Assembly: GCA_039621445.1 (NCBI GenBank)
Contig: CP154954.1
Location: 18,586,642-18,650,641 of the forward strand
DNA: 64,000 nt
From: Euglena gracilis
Taxonomy: Eukaryota > Euglenida > Euglenophyceae > Euglenales
Direction: 5' to 3'
Position numbers and translations under genes: made by a program. Shown piece after piece: positions 39,338-59,661 of this stretch (its first letter is position 1; the number at the start of each line of letters is the position of its first letter). The notes under the pieces are model-generated. The model searched no databases and had not been told where the DNA came from. It was given only the letters and a program-made list of their open reading frames with translations.

Positions 39338-41449
39338 TACTGGCTAGCCAATCGGTTAGACACTGGAAAAAGTAGACTAGCTAGACCCCCCCTCCCCCCA
39401 GGGGGGGGGTCTGGGGGTCCCCCAGACTGGAAGAAAATTTTTCCTCCGGCGCTGCGCGCCAGAGGAAAAATGAGGTTTTTAACAGGTTTTTGGCTGATTT
39501 TGTTCCAAAAATTCCCAAAAATGTCCAAAAACGGGCATTTTTGGCCATTTTTGGGGGTCCCAAAAAAAATTTTGGGCGCTTCGCGCCGGTCACTGGAAAA
39601 AAATTTTCCACTAGCTAGCCCTGCTAGAAAACCCACTAGCCAAATTTGGACTAGCTGCAGTCCAGCCCTGCACCCGGGGGGGGGGGTGTCTTCCAATCCC
39701 TTCAGCAAAAGCCTGCTCCGAACGCAAAGAGGGGGGGGGGGGGGAGTCGGACCCCCCCTCCCACAAGGGGCCGGGAAACTTTCAGTTCTGTGGGCGGTCA
39801 AAGGGCCACATACCAGGCCAAAATTGTTGGAGAATCCCTGATACTTCTTTAAATAAAGAAATCGATCGTTTTTGAATTTTTTTTTGACTTTGTTCATGGA
39901 AAACACCAAAGCATCCAAAAATGTGCAATAAGCTTCAAAGTGAGGGGGGGAAAGCAATTGCTTGCATTTTTCGGCCCACAAGAAAATTCTTTGCCATTTT
40001 TAGAACCTGCGAACAAGGAGGGGGGGTGACCCCCCCCCACCAGCTCACCCCCCAAAGACCAGGGTTTGTGTAGTGCTGAGCTCTTTTCCTGCCTGATGGT
40101 TGCAGGGAACCCGGCCCGACCCGGCTGGACCGGTGGCCCGGCCCGCTCCCCAGGCCCGGCGCAGAGTCGAAACAGCGGGGGTTGGAGAATCCAACCAAGT
40201 TTGGACCCCTTGTTGGCTGAACAACTCGGGCATGGCGAGAGTTGGGGGTCAAACGGAGGTGATTCGGAAAGCTAAGATCCAGTCGCTCGCGGCTGGAAAA
40301 AATCTGGGAACCGGGCTGGGTTATGGTGATAATCCGAAGTTTTCATTCCCACCCAGGGGCGGGAGGGGGGGGGCAGATCCCACCCCTCTTTTCCTTGGTG
40401 GTGAGATTTGCTCTTACTCTAAAGAGATAAGAGCCCCCTACCACCCTACCTCAGTGCCGACAGGCTGCCCATACATCCTCGAGTCGCTTCGCTCCTGAAA
40501 AATTGGCACTTCGCTAACCCCCCCTCTGTGGGAGATATACTCAGCCCAGTCACTTAAAAAAAATTTCTGGCCCTCCCTCCCTTGTTCGACAGCTCAGTCT
40601 GATACCAAACTGGCCAGGAAACGCATTCATTGGTTGGAAGGGTTCATTGTCGGGGGGGGGGGGGGGGCGATCCCACACACAAAGCTGCTTGCAATCATGT
40701 AATGAGCAGCGAGAGTCATCGAGGGGAAAGGGCGCCACACAAACCTCATGGGCGCCGCCTAAGCCCATCGCAGCCTGCTGCTGAAAAGTCTGCTCGGATC
40801 AACCCGGCTCTGCGTTCGCACGCTTTCAACCCTTCCCCCATATGCAGAGGGCCGGGGGGCAAACAGGGTTTGGGTCACCTTCTGGTGGGCATGTACATAC
40901 TGTCATGGAAATGGGTGTGTACATACCAGACAAGATGCAATGGATGCAGACAGTGGATTAATGTGCTGTATGCAGATACTGGATTATTGAGGGATTAGGG
41001 GAGATGCTTGTAGCCAATGGTCTAAAACTGGCTTTGGCCGACCAAAGTGGTTTTAAAGGGGCCCAAATCAGTCAAAAATGACCAGAAAACAATTAGAAAC
41101 AATCCAAAGCCATAGAAGCAGCCGGGGGCTCTCCCGTTGAAATTGAGCCCTCTGAAGTGGAAAAGGCTGAACGAGGGTGCAGTGTGCAGTGTCTGGGTGG
41201 GGGGTTTCAAAGCCGTTCCAACAAGTCTGTGAGGACCCCACAGGAAGAACCTACAGCGATGGCCACCGCTGAACGGTCGAGGACTTGGTTTCCCCTCCCC
41301 ACCCCCGCAGCTGTCCGGGAAGGCCTGATTGGGGGTTGGCCTGGGAGGTGGGGGGGGGGATCGTGGGGGTCCGAAGGGGGGGTCGGGGATTCCCATTCGG
41401 CCCCGCACCCCCGCCACCCCCGGTAGGGCCGGGTCGGCCCCAGGGCCAC

Positions 41450-48506
<7,057 letters not shown>

Positions 48507-49744
48507 CTGGAAGGGGAAAAAGTGAAAAAGTGAAAGCTAGCTGGACCTCTCCCCCAGGGGTCGGCTCCCCTCTGGCTTAAGAAACCCCCTGCCCCCAAAA
48601 CCCAAGACTTTTGACAGGCGAGGTGGGACGTTCGCAACACGACCTCGCATCACAAGGTCCTTGTGTTTGCAAAAGTCATGCAAAAGTCGTGCAAAAGTAT
48701 TTGCAAATTTTTTTTCTGCACGCTAGTTATGCAAAGTTGAACGTCCCCATTTTTGCGTTTCTTTGGAAGTCATTTCCGCTGGAAGACGTAGAAGACGCAA
48801 ACAGAGATGCCTGCAGCTTGGGGCTTTGGTGTAATTTCCTTCCGAAAACAAGGAAGCAAGGCCCAGGAGGAGGAGGAGGAAACATTTTGCCAAATCATTT
48901 CCAACAGAAAATTAGAATATCCAGAATGAATTTCCAATTATCAAGAATAAACCTGAAAAAAAAAATTGCAGCCTGCCCCCCCCCACCGACCCCACAACCT
49001 CTGACCGGGGGGGGGGGGTGTTCACGCACCCCCTGACCTGCAACCCCCGACCAGGGGCTGGTTGTACGACCAGGTGCCAAAAACCCCTATTTTTGCTACG
49101 TCAGCTACAATCCCCCAACCACGGGGGTGGGGGGGGGGGGTCGTACGCACCCCCATGGGCAAGGGAAGGGGGTGTCAACAGTCATCAAAAGATACCATTC
49201 CTTTCCATGGTTCTTCCAGGCTGCATGCCACAAAATGCTTTGTTAAAAAAAAAAGTTGTGACCCTAAATTTTCATCAAATCAAAGGCCAAATTTTTTGAG
49301 AGGTTAGACGGTCCATTCCTCTGCAACAAACCAATCCAGTGTTCCAAGCAAAGAAACCATTTGAGCAGGGGGGAATGTGTCAGCCTGGCCTTGCGAAAAA
49401 ATGCACAAAAATGTGCAAATATGCCAAAAAAATAAGCCAAATGTACAAAGTCTGGGAGAAAGTGCAGATTCAAAAAAATGCAAAAATTACCCAAAACACA
49501 CGCAAAAAATGGCAGCAAATGTATAACAATCATATGGAATTCTGATGAAAGTTTCAGTTTCGAAAAAAAAGCAAAAAATTGGGCAAACCACGAAAAAAAT
49601 GCGCCAAGGAGCAAGAAAATGAGCTGAAAAAAAAAACTACAAAAATGCGCGAAAAAATGCGAATAAAAAATGAGAAAAAAAATGCGAAACAACTTCCCTC
49701 CCCTTTATTGAGCTGAAATGTGAACACCAGCCTGACTGAGGCAC

Positions 49745-49848
49745 CCTTCGCAAATAATGGTTCATACTCTCGTTGAACCGGTGATGGCTGGTGATTTGGG
49801 TTGTAGCGGCGTTCTCCAGCAGGTTCCTTTCTTGGCCAACAGGGGTTG
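49745..49848 (-). CDS. Orphan candidate exon, copy 2
   Basis: This is the copy of 13776-13879 with the same acceptor, donor and reading frame. Its left neighbour differs from copy 1 by a deletion in the A-rich tract. Confidence 0.35.
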
Positions 49849-51652
49849 CTGAAAGCAAGAAAACAACTTTACACATTTTCACTTCCGACGCTGTGCACAA
49901 GAGATGGCAAAAAAAAATTTTCTCTGTAAATTTGGGGATGGTAATTCCTAATTTGGTGTCAAATTCCTAATTTTAGGTGTGGGGATTCCTAGTTTTTTTG
50001 ATTTTTCCCCAAAAATTCGTGCTCGGTGATTCCTAATTGGCCGCCTAAAATGTGGTGTTCCCCCCGTGACCCCCCCGTGACCCCCCCCCCCCCGGTGACC
50101 CGAACCACCCCCAGAGGCATCATGGATAATGGGTATACATTTTCTAAATTATATATTTTTTTGGTTCCCAATGATACCAGCCTTGTATCTGAATGTGTGT
50201 GAATTAAAAGGACAAGAGGAAAATCAGTTCTTTTCACAATTTGAAATTTAAGGTTCAATTATTTCATTGAATATTTTCATTTTGAATTTAAAATTTCTAA
50301 ATTCAAATGACATGGAATGCAAAAAAATCTTGCATTTTTTATTTTTCAAAAATTTGATATTGCAAATTAATCATGTCACGTGTGCCTGAAAAGGGACCTG
50401 CCTTCTGATCTCACGATCCGCAACACATTGCACCACAAACAAGAGAGTCAGAAGTTGACAGATACATCCATTAATTACTGTCATCAACTGCAAGTAAAAA
50501 AGATTGTTGCCCGTTGGCTGAGTTTGGTCGTCAAAAATTCAAAAATGGGTTGGGTTATGGTGAATGATGAAAGCAAAAATTTGCAAATAGTGAGTGCCCA
50601 ATTGTTTGTACCATCGATATTCACAGGAGTCTATTGTTTTCTTGGGGGAGGCAAAAATATCATTTCCAAAAGAAAACCATTCCAACATCCGAACAGCCCC
50701 TGCCAATCGGCCATTTATCCTTTTTTGAAGACGAGGGATGGGGATGTCCACCAGAAATGTTGACAAAAAAAACTCACTCTTTTTTAAGGATAGGCATTCT
50801 TCGGTGGATAGAGTTGGCATTTTTTCCCCGTCATTGAAGCCTGGAACTTAGAGTTGAACAATTTGTGCAGTTTGCACAGAGTCTGCACAGAAAAGCCTGG
50901 GGTCTTTTTGTGATTTTCTTTGATTTCCCATCATTTCGAGAAAATAATAATAAAAATACTTTTGAAAAAAAAATTGACCCTGAAATGACCGAAAAGCGGC
51001 AAAGCAAAAGAGGTGTGTTGGGACAGTATGAATTTGACTATGGCCATAAAATGGCCACAGTAGCCACGAACGATGGGCGACCGCGGTGCCGTGGTCGTCC
51101 AGGACCCCCGAAAACCTTGGCCCAAAACACTGTTCTTGATCTGAAACCAAGGAATTTCCTAAGCCGGACCCCCCCCCCTGGGGGTCCAGCCAGCAAGCAC
51201 CTTTTTTTCCCACAGCACCGCCCAGCCGGGCCGCAACCCCCCCCCCCCCGGTAATAAAGTTTTTGCAGCCCGGCAAAGCCAGGCTGGACCAAAAAATCGG
51301 TGAAATTTTTGAAAAAAGGGGGTCAAAAATGGCCAAGAATCCCTGTTCTTTTTATTTGGGGGGGGGTTCACCTCAAAAAAATTAAATAAAAATAAAAATA
51401 AAAATGCATCCCAGATTTGGGCCTGTTTCGGGTCAAAAAAAGGTGTTGGCTGGACCCTCCTCCAGGTCCAGGGAGGTCGTTCGAACCTGGCTGCTGGGCT
51501 GGACCTGGCTTTTTCCAGCCAGCCGGCCGGGAGAGTGGCGATGTGCTCTTTCTTTGGCTGGGGGAGCCTTGGAGATATTCGTCCCATAGGGCTGCAAGGT
51601 CACCTAAACCCCCCCCAAATATACACCCCCCCAAATACAACCCCCCCCCGAG

Positions 51653-52758
51653 TGTGGAATCGTGTATGGAGGCTCTGGGTTCACATCCGAACCGGTGTCT
51701 TGGACACCGGTTCGGGCGGGAAACCGGTGACTTGGACTGAAGAAACAGGACAGAAATGCAAAAGGCCATCATTTGGAATTCGGTGCAAAGAGGTGCGAAA
51801 CGACCAATAAGGCAAACCGGACAGTACCACAGCCGCAGCGCTAAAACGAAGGCAACTGTTTTGCCTGAGGGATCAGACACGGCTAGTTATTTACCATCAG
51901 GGCACAGCCAGGACCCGTAACGGGGGGGATGACCAACCCTGCACAGGCGCAATGCGACGGCAAGTGGCAGACATCGCAAACGACTTTACGCTTGCCGCCA
52001 CAGAGGCCCATGGCACCCCCACAGTTTGGACAGTGGTCCGCATCCCCCAACTCCATCTTCGCTTTCATCTCCTTCGGAAGAGAAGCAGCATTGAAAAAAC
52101 ACAAAGTTGTGGATAATGTGACTGCACCGAAGGCACAAACGAGCCAACATGGGAGGGCGCTTCCCTGTACAACGCAGCCAAAGTGTTGACCATCGTGGTC
52201 AGCGTGGAAGGGAACCAGGACTGATCCTGCACCTTGGCATTAAAATAAACTTCTTCGCGTTGGGCGGTGGCTGCCTGTTGCTTCTCGTAACCGTGATCAA
52301 AGGACACGTGACATTTACCGTCCAAAGAGCAAATGCCAAGAGCCAATCGTCAAATGTTGCCCCACGCAGCTCGCAAACCTTTTGGAAATGCCGGGCAGCT
52401 GCCAGCACCACCATTTTGCCTTTCGCAAGACCACCATGGGGGCAACTGTTGTCAAATGTTTCCCCAAACAAAAGTGAGTGGGCTGCTAGAGGTGCGGCGG
52501 CGGCCTCAAGACTAGCCAAAGATTCTGCTGGGGTGGGGGGCAGCGCACTGGTGCACACGGTAGTAACCTGGCCGGTGTCATTAAGAAAAAACCTGCCAAG
52601 GAAGCAATACGTGACCGTGCGTCCCTAGACACCGGTTCGGAAGCCTCCGATACACGGTTTCAAGAACTGTGTCCAAGACACCAGTTCGGGCGTGAAATCA
52701 GTGACTAGGACACCGGGTTCACGCCCGAACTGGTGTCTTGGACACAGTTCTCGATATA
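51653..52758. mobile_element. ACCGGTGTC-palindrome element carrying a PHD-finger gene, copy 2
   Basis: The architecture is that of 15680-16786. The right hairpin is slightly more regular here (CGCCCGAACTGGTGTCTTGG against CGCCCGACTGGTGTCCTTGG in copy 1). It ends TCTCGATATA at 52758. Confidence 0.6.
51713..52558 (-). CDS. PHD-finger protein of a mobile element, copy 2
   Basis: The protein is as at 15740-16586. The introns correspond to 52275-52318 (44 nt), 52072-52127 (56 nt) and 51865-51914 (50 nt). The T run (minus strand) inside the second intron is one base shorter than in copy 1. Without splicing, the frame would break here but not in copy 1; with splicing both copies give the same protein. 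The zinc ligands of the finger (CPNC, CDVC, H, C, WYCPVC) are all present. Confidence 0.55.
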
Positions 52759-54125
52759 AATGGGGCTGACCAAATACAAACCCTCCCCAAAAATAAAGTA
52801 TCAGCTTCAGGTCCATCACCTCCTGACTCCTCGGATTCATCGCCTCCTGACTCCTCGGAAGTTCGTGATTCAGTGGCCTCGGCACTCGAACCGACCGAAA
52901 TCGAGACACCAAGGGAGTCTTCGGAGAGATACTTTTTATTGGAAGCAAAACCAAGATACGCTCGCGATCGTCGGATCGGCCAGAATCTGAGTCGAAAATT
53001 GTGGTGATTTTTGGTGCTGCTTGGTTTAAGACACTTAATGAACCATAGAAAAACGATTTTTCTCTTCGAATCAACGACCAGGGTCCAGGAGGGCACAAGA
53101 ACTGTGAAATTAGGACTTCCCTGGGACAAGAAATGGGAGTACTGTGTGGTGCGGCTGAATTTGGTGGTGATCACGAATCGTCTGATGAAAAGAGCTTTCG
53201 ATTGAGGGGCAAGTTTGTACTGAACGATTGACACAGCCGGCGTCTGTCAAGGAATGGGCACAAGTCGATTGGGCGGTCGGGTCGACTAGTCGGCCCAACC
53301 AGTCGAATCGACTTGCTCCATTGGGCACGGGTGGTCGAGTCGACTTTGGGCGGATGAGCAGACCAAGCCGATCCGACCGCCCAACACAGTCCTTCCCCTC
53401 CCATGCGTGTTTTAGCCCCACCCCCAAGAAAAAAATCCACCGATTGAAGTTTTCACATATTTGCTTCCATGGGCTGACCCAGCAAAGGAAGGGGCAACAG
53501 ACAAGACTAGAAAGCCTTGGGAGAGGAGGTTTTCTTTACCAAGCACCCCTTGGCTCCATCGTGGCAGGGACGAATTGTACGCCCCCGGGGGGGGGGGGGG
53601 GCAGAGTCAAGAATGCCGCTGAAAAGTTGGTGGATTCAACCACCAACCCGTATTGAAAAACAAGCGCAACCTTCCCAAGGGTTCATTTTTTCAACACAGA
53701 CATAACTCCCTCCAATTGCAAACACCCCGGGGGCCTTGAAATGCTGCCTGAATATAAACATGGGGGGTTAAACTTGACAGCATACGGACAAATGGTTCAT
53801 CCGGCGGGGGGATACCATGTGGTTCCACCTGGGCCCCACTTTCGGGGAAAGTCGTGATCCTTCAGATAGGATCAGGGTCATGGCCGGACTGCTGTGGACT
53901 CTCTTTTTTTTGGATTCCGGAAGAAGTTAATTTCCGGAAGGATTCCGGAAGAAGTTTTTGGGGATTTTTCCCTTAAAAATTATCCCTGTTTGACACATGG
54001 CCTTGCCCATCGATTGAAAGCTCTCCTCAAGGGCTTTCGGCAGATGGCCACAGAAATGCACACTGCGCTCATTTTCGGCGTGACATATTAATTTGAGAAA
54101 GCCCACCCTTCAGGCACCATACAGC

Positions 54126-55481
54126 CAGGGCTGGATACAGGTAGAGGTACAGGTTGCCAAAAAAAAAAACGTCCCCCCCCGGGCGGCACAAAAAAACATC
54201 CCCCCCCCCCTTTTTTTTCAGTTTTTGTGGCAGCCATAACTTCGGCTGTGCACCATGTTGAGGTCTCGGACATACTCCATATTGTTGCCTGTGAAATACC
54301 CATCCAAAAATGTCTCTGTGCATTTTCCTCGATTCCCCCTCCACCCCGAGTTATGGGCCCCTCAAAAGTGCTCCGCACACGACAAGCGAAAATTTTTGAA
54401 AAACATGGATTTTGGGCCGGGTTGGAATAATAAACAGCTCACCACTCGGGAACCCTAAGGAGTTGGGCTCTGGAACTTGGTGGGTCGGATTGGCCATGAA
54501 ATAGGCTTCAAAAAATATCTACATCAAAATTTGCCATCTCGACACCCAGAAAAAGTTATTTTATGGTTTTTGGGGCCAGCTCCAAAAAAATTTAGCCCTT
54601 TTTGTGTGGGAAAACCTAAAAAATGTGTTTTTCCCACACAAAAAGGGCTAAAATTTTTTGGAGCTGGCCCCAAAAACCATAAAATAACTTTTTATGGGTG
54701 TCGAGATGGCAAATTTTTGTGTAGATATTTTTTGAAGCCTATTTCATGGCCAATCCGACCCACCAAGTTCCAGAGCCCAACTCCTTAGGGTTCCCGAGTG
54801 GTGAGCTGTTTATTATTCCAACCCGGCCCAAAATCCATGTTTTTCAAAAATTTTCGCTTGTCGTGTGCGGAGCACTTTTGAGGGGCCCATAACTCGGGGT
54901 GGAGGGGGAATCGAGGAAAATGCACAGAGACATTTTTGGATGGGTATTTCACAGGCAACAATATGGAGTATGTCCGAGACCTCAACATGGTGCACAGCCG
55001 AAGTTATGGCTGCCACAAAAACTGAAAAAAAAAGGGGGGGTATGTTTTTTTGTGTTGTCAGGGGTGGTATGTTTTTTTGTGTTGGCAACCTGTAGAGGTC
55101 AAAGTCCTCTACCTCTATCTGACCCACCTCTACCTCTACCATAAAATGTTATAAACTGGCACCATAAGGGGCCACAAAAGGCTCCAAATGCCTCAAATTT
55201 GGCAAGTTAGCATCTTAACACATCTTATTTAGGTTAGGAATGAGAAAAAATATCCGGATGGGTGGTTTCAAAATTGCCATAAGAGATTTGTCACAAGAAT
55301 GGTCAATTTCTGATTTTTTCCATAAAATTGCCTTCGTTCGACATATATTTTCTTTGATAAGCCACTTTCCTTAAAGGTTTGACATTGAGGTGACATAGAG
55401 GGATAGCAGAGGTAGAGGTGACCTCAACCTCTACCTCTACCTCTACCTCTACCTATATCCCTCTCCCTCTATCCAGCCCTG
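54126..55481. mobile_element. CAGGGCTGGATA-ended element with long perfect palindrome, copy 2
   Basis: This has the same termini as 18155-19581, but its interior is a nearly perfect inverted repeat of about 400 bp per arm (about 54209-54615 and 54633-55030) around a short spacer near 54624. The arms read identically outward from GGGAAAAAC through GGAGCTGGCCCC and GGCTGCCACAAAAACTG. The left arm matches copy 1. The right arm replaces the diverged copy 1 sequence. Confidence 0.75.
54209..55030. repeat. Long palindrome (about 400-bp arms)
   Basis: The same stretch is read on the plus strand at 54227-54460 and on the minus strand at 54785-55020 with no visible difference. Such a palindrome can extrude as a cruciform and is prone to deletion. 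The corresponding region in copy 1 has only a short central hairpin. Confidence 0.85.
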
Positions 55482-56164
55482 ATACAGAATATCAATTAAA
55501 ACCTATTTCCTGGGCCCGACACCTGTCTTGAATTTCTACAGACACTAACGGATTTCAGGCGGAATCCGTTAGCGTAAAACAATTTCCAAGACAGGCGATC
55601 GTTAGTGTAAAACGATTTCCAACACAGGGATCCGTTGGTGTAAAATGATTTCCAAGACAGGCGATCGCTTTCATAAACAAAAAGGTCCTAAAAAGGCAAG
55701 ATGTGAGGAGCAAACAAAACACAGCTGAGGCAGCGGTGCTGTTGATCACGGTGGACGACGAAACGAAAGGGGGGACCCCGCATCGGTGCATATTTTTCAT
55801 AGAGCCCACGACAAACGACAGATTTTTTTGCCCATCAACTTGGCTCAACAACAGGGATTTTTGTGGTCCTCCTCTGTTCCTCCTCTGTCAAAATCCCAGG
55901 TGCTATTTGTTGAGCAGTTTCCATGGCACGCACCCCTCTTTCACGTTTGAGCACTGCAGCAAATTCATTGAGCAACGGAACGGTTCGCCCCCTTAGCCAT
56001 TAAGAACAAAAACTGAGGACAAGAAGAACATGTCACCATCGTCAAAGAGCAAACGATTTCCAAGACAGGGATTCGTTAGAAAACGGCCAAAACTCAAGCC
56101 AGGTGCATCGGTCGAATGAATTTTCAAGACAGGCGTGCGGGCCCAGACGAAATAGGTTTTAGTA

Positions 56165-56266
56165 AATCAACAGACACTAACGATTTCAGCAGGGGCGCCG
56201 GGCCGCTCGCTTCGCTCGCACGGCCCGGCGCCCCTGCTGAAATTGTTAGCGTCTGTTGATTTACAT
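56165..56266. repeat. Intact hairpin, copy 2 counterpart of 20266-20369
   Basis: Arms of about 43 bp run from TAAATCAACAGACACTAACG through TTCAGCAGGGGCGCCGGGCC. They are matched nearly base for base on the other side of the loop (GCTCGCTTCGCTCGCAC). The copy 1 hairpin has several mismatches at the same positions. Confidence 0.8.
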
Positions 56267-58532
56267 AGAAAGCTCTTTCCAAGACCTTTCAAATGATGCC
56301 CACAGAGCTCAACCACACTTCGCAGGGCTCTGAAAATCGCCAATCGCATGTTCCGCCCTTTTTTTACAAATTCCAAATTCCACTGTTCCCCTGCAATGTT
56401 ACCCATGGATTGAAAGCTCTTCTCAAGGGCAACCGGAAGATGGCCTCGGGTTTCAGCCACACTGTATGGTGTTCTTATTTTCTAAATTCCCCCAAAATCG
56501 CCAAAAGGATTTATTGCACAAAAATACTCCAAATACAGGTCAATACCCCCCCCAAAAAACTACTCAGATAAGGTTGCCACATCTCAGCAAACCATTTGGA
56601 CACTTTTTGGCACTTTTCATTTTGGCCGACTAAGTTCATTACGGTGCACCAGGGCTGGAGGTACAGGTTTGGAAAAACACCCATACGTATAAGTCCACCA
56701 CGTATACCTATACCTAACCTCCATTATTTTCCCTCAAAACCCTTTCATTACCAAACATATAAGAGATATAGGAGACATAGCTGGCATGTCCTCCTGGCAG
56801 CGGTGATGACCCCCAAGTCCCCAGAGTCATCGCATGATGGATGGTCAAACCTCAGAGAAGTCTGAGCTGCCCCCCGGAGGATTGTTCCCGGTTGGGTGGG
56901 GTGTGGGCTGGGCCGGGGTCGGCATTGGTTTCGCTTTTAGCGTACACGAAATCGCACAGCACAACAGGTGCGCACTGGTCGGCCACTCTGGAATCCAAAA
57001 GAATTTGACCCAAAACCGTGAAAAAAAGGCCAAAAAATTTTCCGGTGCCTTTGGCGCCGGGTCACTTTTGTGGTTTTTGGCCGACCCTCCCCGGGGGGGG
57101 GAGGGGTCCGGGCCAAAAACCCGTCAGTCACTCTGAAAAAACCAACCCCCCCGGGGGGGGCAGTGACTAAGTGATTATGTGGTCCGGACCCCCCCCCTCC
57201 AGCTTGCAGGGAGGGACCCCCTCCCACCTGAACAATGGCGCGGTCCTGGTGACTGGTTTTCAGGCCGCACAAAGATTCAGGCCGAAAAATTTTGACCCCA
57301 AAAATGACCAAAAGCGCCATTTTGGGCACATTTTGGGCAAAAAAATGCCAAAAATGCAAAAAAAGACTCGGTGCAAAGCGTCGGAAGGGAAAATTTGACT
57401 TTGAGGGGGTGGGGACATCCCCCCATCCACACCCCGTATGCCCTCCTTATATCGAACCCTGACGACCCCCCCCCTTGGCACCTCATTCAAAATCGGCTGA
57501 TTTTCTGGCCCGGACTTCGGCCAGACCGGAATGACGCGTGCCCCCCCCCCGGTAAAAAATGCAGGGATGGGTGAGATGGTCCGCCCAGTTGGCTGGCCAG
57601 CCTGCGGCCGGCTGGCCCGGCCTCTGGCCGGGCTGGACCCAATTTTATTTTACTCGACCCCCAGGGGGGGGGGGTTGTCCCACCCACAGGTTCATTTAAC
57701 ACTTGTGTGGTGGATTGGTTTTTTTTTATGGGTGGGTGGGTTAGGACCGCTGGCGTCTTTTTTAAAAAATTTTTTTTCAAAAAAGCCATTGAGGGGTATG
57801 GGCAAAAAAAATTGCTCCCATTCGCCGCATTTTTTTGCGCCCCCCCCCCCTGCTTGGTCAAAAATGGAACCAAAATGGAATGGTTTCTACTACAAAAGGG
57901 GGGGGCGGACGGCGGTTCCGTCCTTCGGACGGAACCGGCGTCCGGAACACCGGGTTTTGGACAGAACCGGCGTCCGCCCCCCCTTGTTTAAAGCGGCGTT
58001 TTAGAGACGCCGGGCTCAGGACCGAACCGGCGTCCCCACCCTTCGGCCAAAGGACACTCCCAGGACCAATCTCCGACCACTGATCTGCAATGTCACACCA
58101 CTTTGCACTTCACCAAATTCCGGCGATCGCGAGGGTATTTCTGGCTGTGTCAATCGTCCAGGTACAAAGTCACCCCTCAATCGAAAGATCTTTTCATCAG
58201 ACAACTGGCGATCACCACCAAATTCAGCCACGTCGCCTGGAGCTCTTATTTTCTGTCACTGGGAAATCCTAATTTCACAACTCTGGTGCCCCCCAGGACC
58301 CCTCAGGTGGTCGATTCGAAGAGAAAAAACGTTTCTGTAGGGTTTATTCAGCATCTTAAACCAAAAGTCACTGAAGATTGCTACAAGTGTCGACTCAGAT
58401 TCTGGCCGATCCGACGATCGCGAGCGTATCTCGGGCTGCGTGCAACGTTAGGGTACCAAGTTACCCCTCGGTCGAAAGTTCTTTTCAACAGACGACCAGC
58501 GGTGCTCATCAGATCTTTCCACGCCGCATGGT

Positions 58533-58765
58533 AACCCCCCCCCCTCACTTATAACCCGGGGGTTATAGGATCCTGTTTAGTGGTTGGCCCCGAGGGGGGG
58601 TTATAAGCGGGGGGGGGTTACAGCCTTGGCGGTTCTCTTTGCCTTCTCATGGCTTCCGGGGGGGGGGGGTATAAGTCACGGTTTAGTGCTTGGGCCCGGG
58701 GGGGGGGGGTTATAAGTAGGGGGGGGGTATAGGATGGGGGGGTTATAAGTGGGGGGTCGGGTTTG
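58533..58765. mobile_element. C-tract/TTATAA element, copy 2
   Basis: The copy of 23508-23750. The third unit reads GGGTATAAGTCACGG here, closer to the family consensus than in copy 1. Confidence 0.5.
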
Positions 58766-59276
58766 CTCTATTTCCAAATCTGGGCCAATTTTCACCAAAT
58801 TTGGGCATCCACTCCACTGGTCCCCAAATGACAAAATTCATTGTCCTAGATGGTTGAAACAATATATCAGGACCTTAGGGCCACTTTTGGGCACTTTTGG
58901 TGACATTTTTAGGAATGAAAACCGGACGCCGGGTTTCGGACAAAACCGGCGTTCCTAACACCGGATTTTAGGACAGAACCAGCGTCCGGAAAACCCGTGG
59001 GGGGGGGGACACCAGTTCTGTCCTGAACCCGGCGTCTCAAACGCCGGTTTAAGCAAGAAATTGTGAAAATGGAAAAAATGCCCAATTTTGGCCGTTTTTG
59101 TGGAAAGGGACCAAAACTCTTTGGTTTTTGAGTCATTTCAGTTCATTTCAGGTTCAACCTTGCGATCAAAAGGAAAGTTCGGACCATCGTTTTTTCCTTA
59201 GTTATTTGCTGTTTTTTTACCGTTTTTTTTAATAAAAAAACAAAAAAAAACAAATAAAAATGTTTTTTTTTATAGG

Positions 59277-59373
59277 AAAAGCGGGGTCCGATCACGATTC
59301 CCGGTGGAGAAACGGGGGGCGCCTACGGCGCCCCCCGTTTCTCCACCGGGAATCGTGATCGGACCCCGCTTTT
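59277..59373. repeat. Perfect 47-bp-arm palindrome beside the recombinase element, copy 2
   Basis: Identical to 24300-24396. The sequence just to its left is about 50 bp shorter than in copy 1. Confidence 0.9.
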
Positions 59374-59378
59374 TTCTT

Positions 59379-59407
59379 AAAACCGTTAACCAAGTTCACG
59401 GGCTTCC
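59379..59407 (+). repeat. Left terminal inverted repeat, recombinase element copy 2
   Basis: Identical to 24402-24430. Confidence 0.85.
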
Positions 59408-59661
59408 TCGCAGTAGGCAAGCGCTTCCTTACGAGATGCCTAGGGGGTCAAAAATCGCGTTTTTGGCGTTCACGGGTGAACTTTGGCCGTTCACGGGTGC
59501 CGTAGTGCGCACCCGTGAACGAAATTTCCGTCCACAGCTGCCGTGCGTGCACCCGTGAACCGACCACGGTTGCGCAAGGTGTTACCCGTGATCGGAATTT
59601 GAATTTTTTGGGTTCTTTACATTTATGTTTCTGTCTGTCCTCTGCTTTTCCCCACAGTCCG

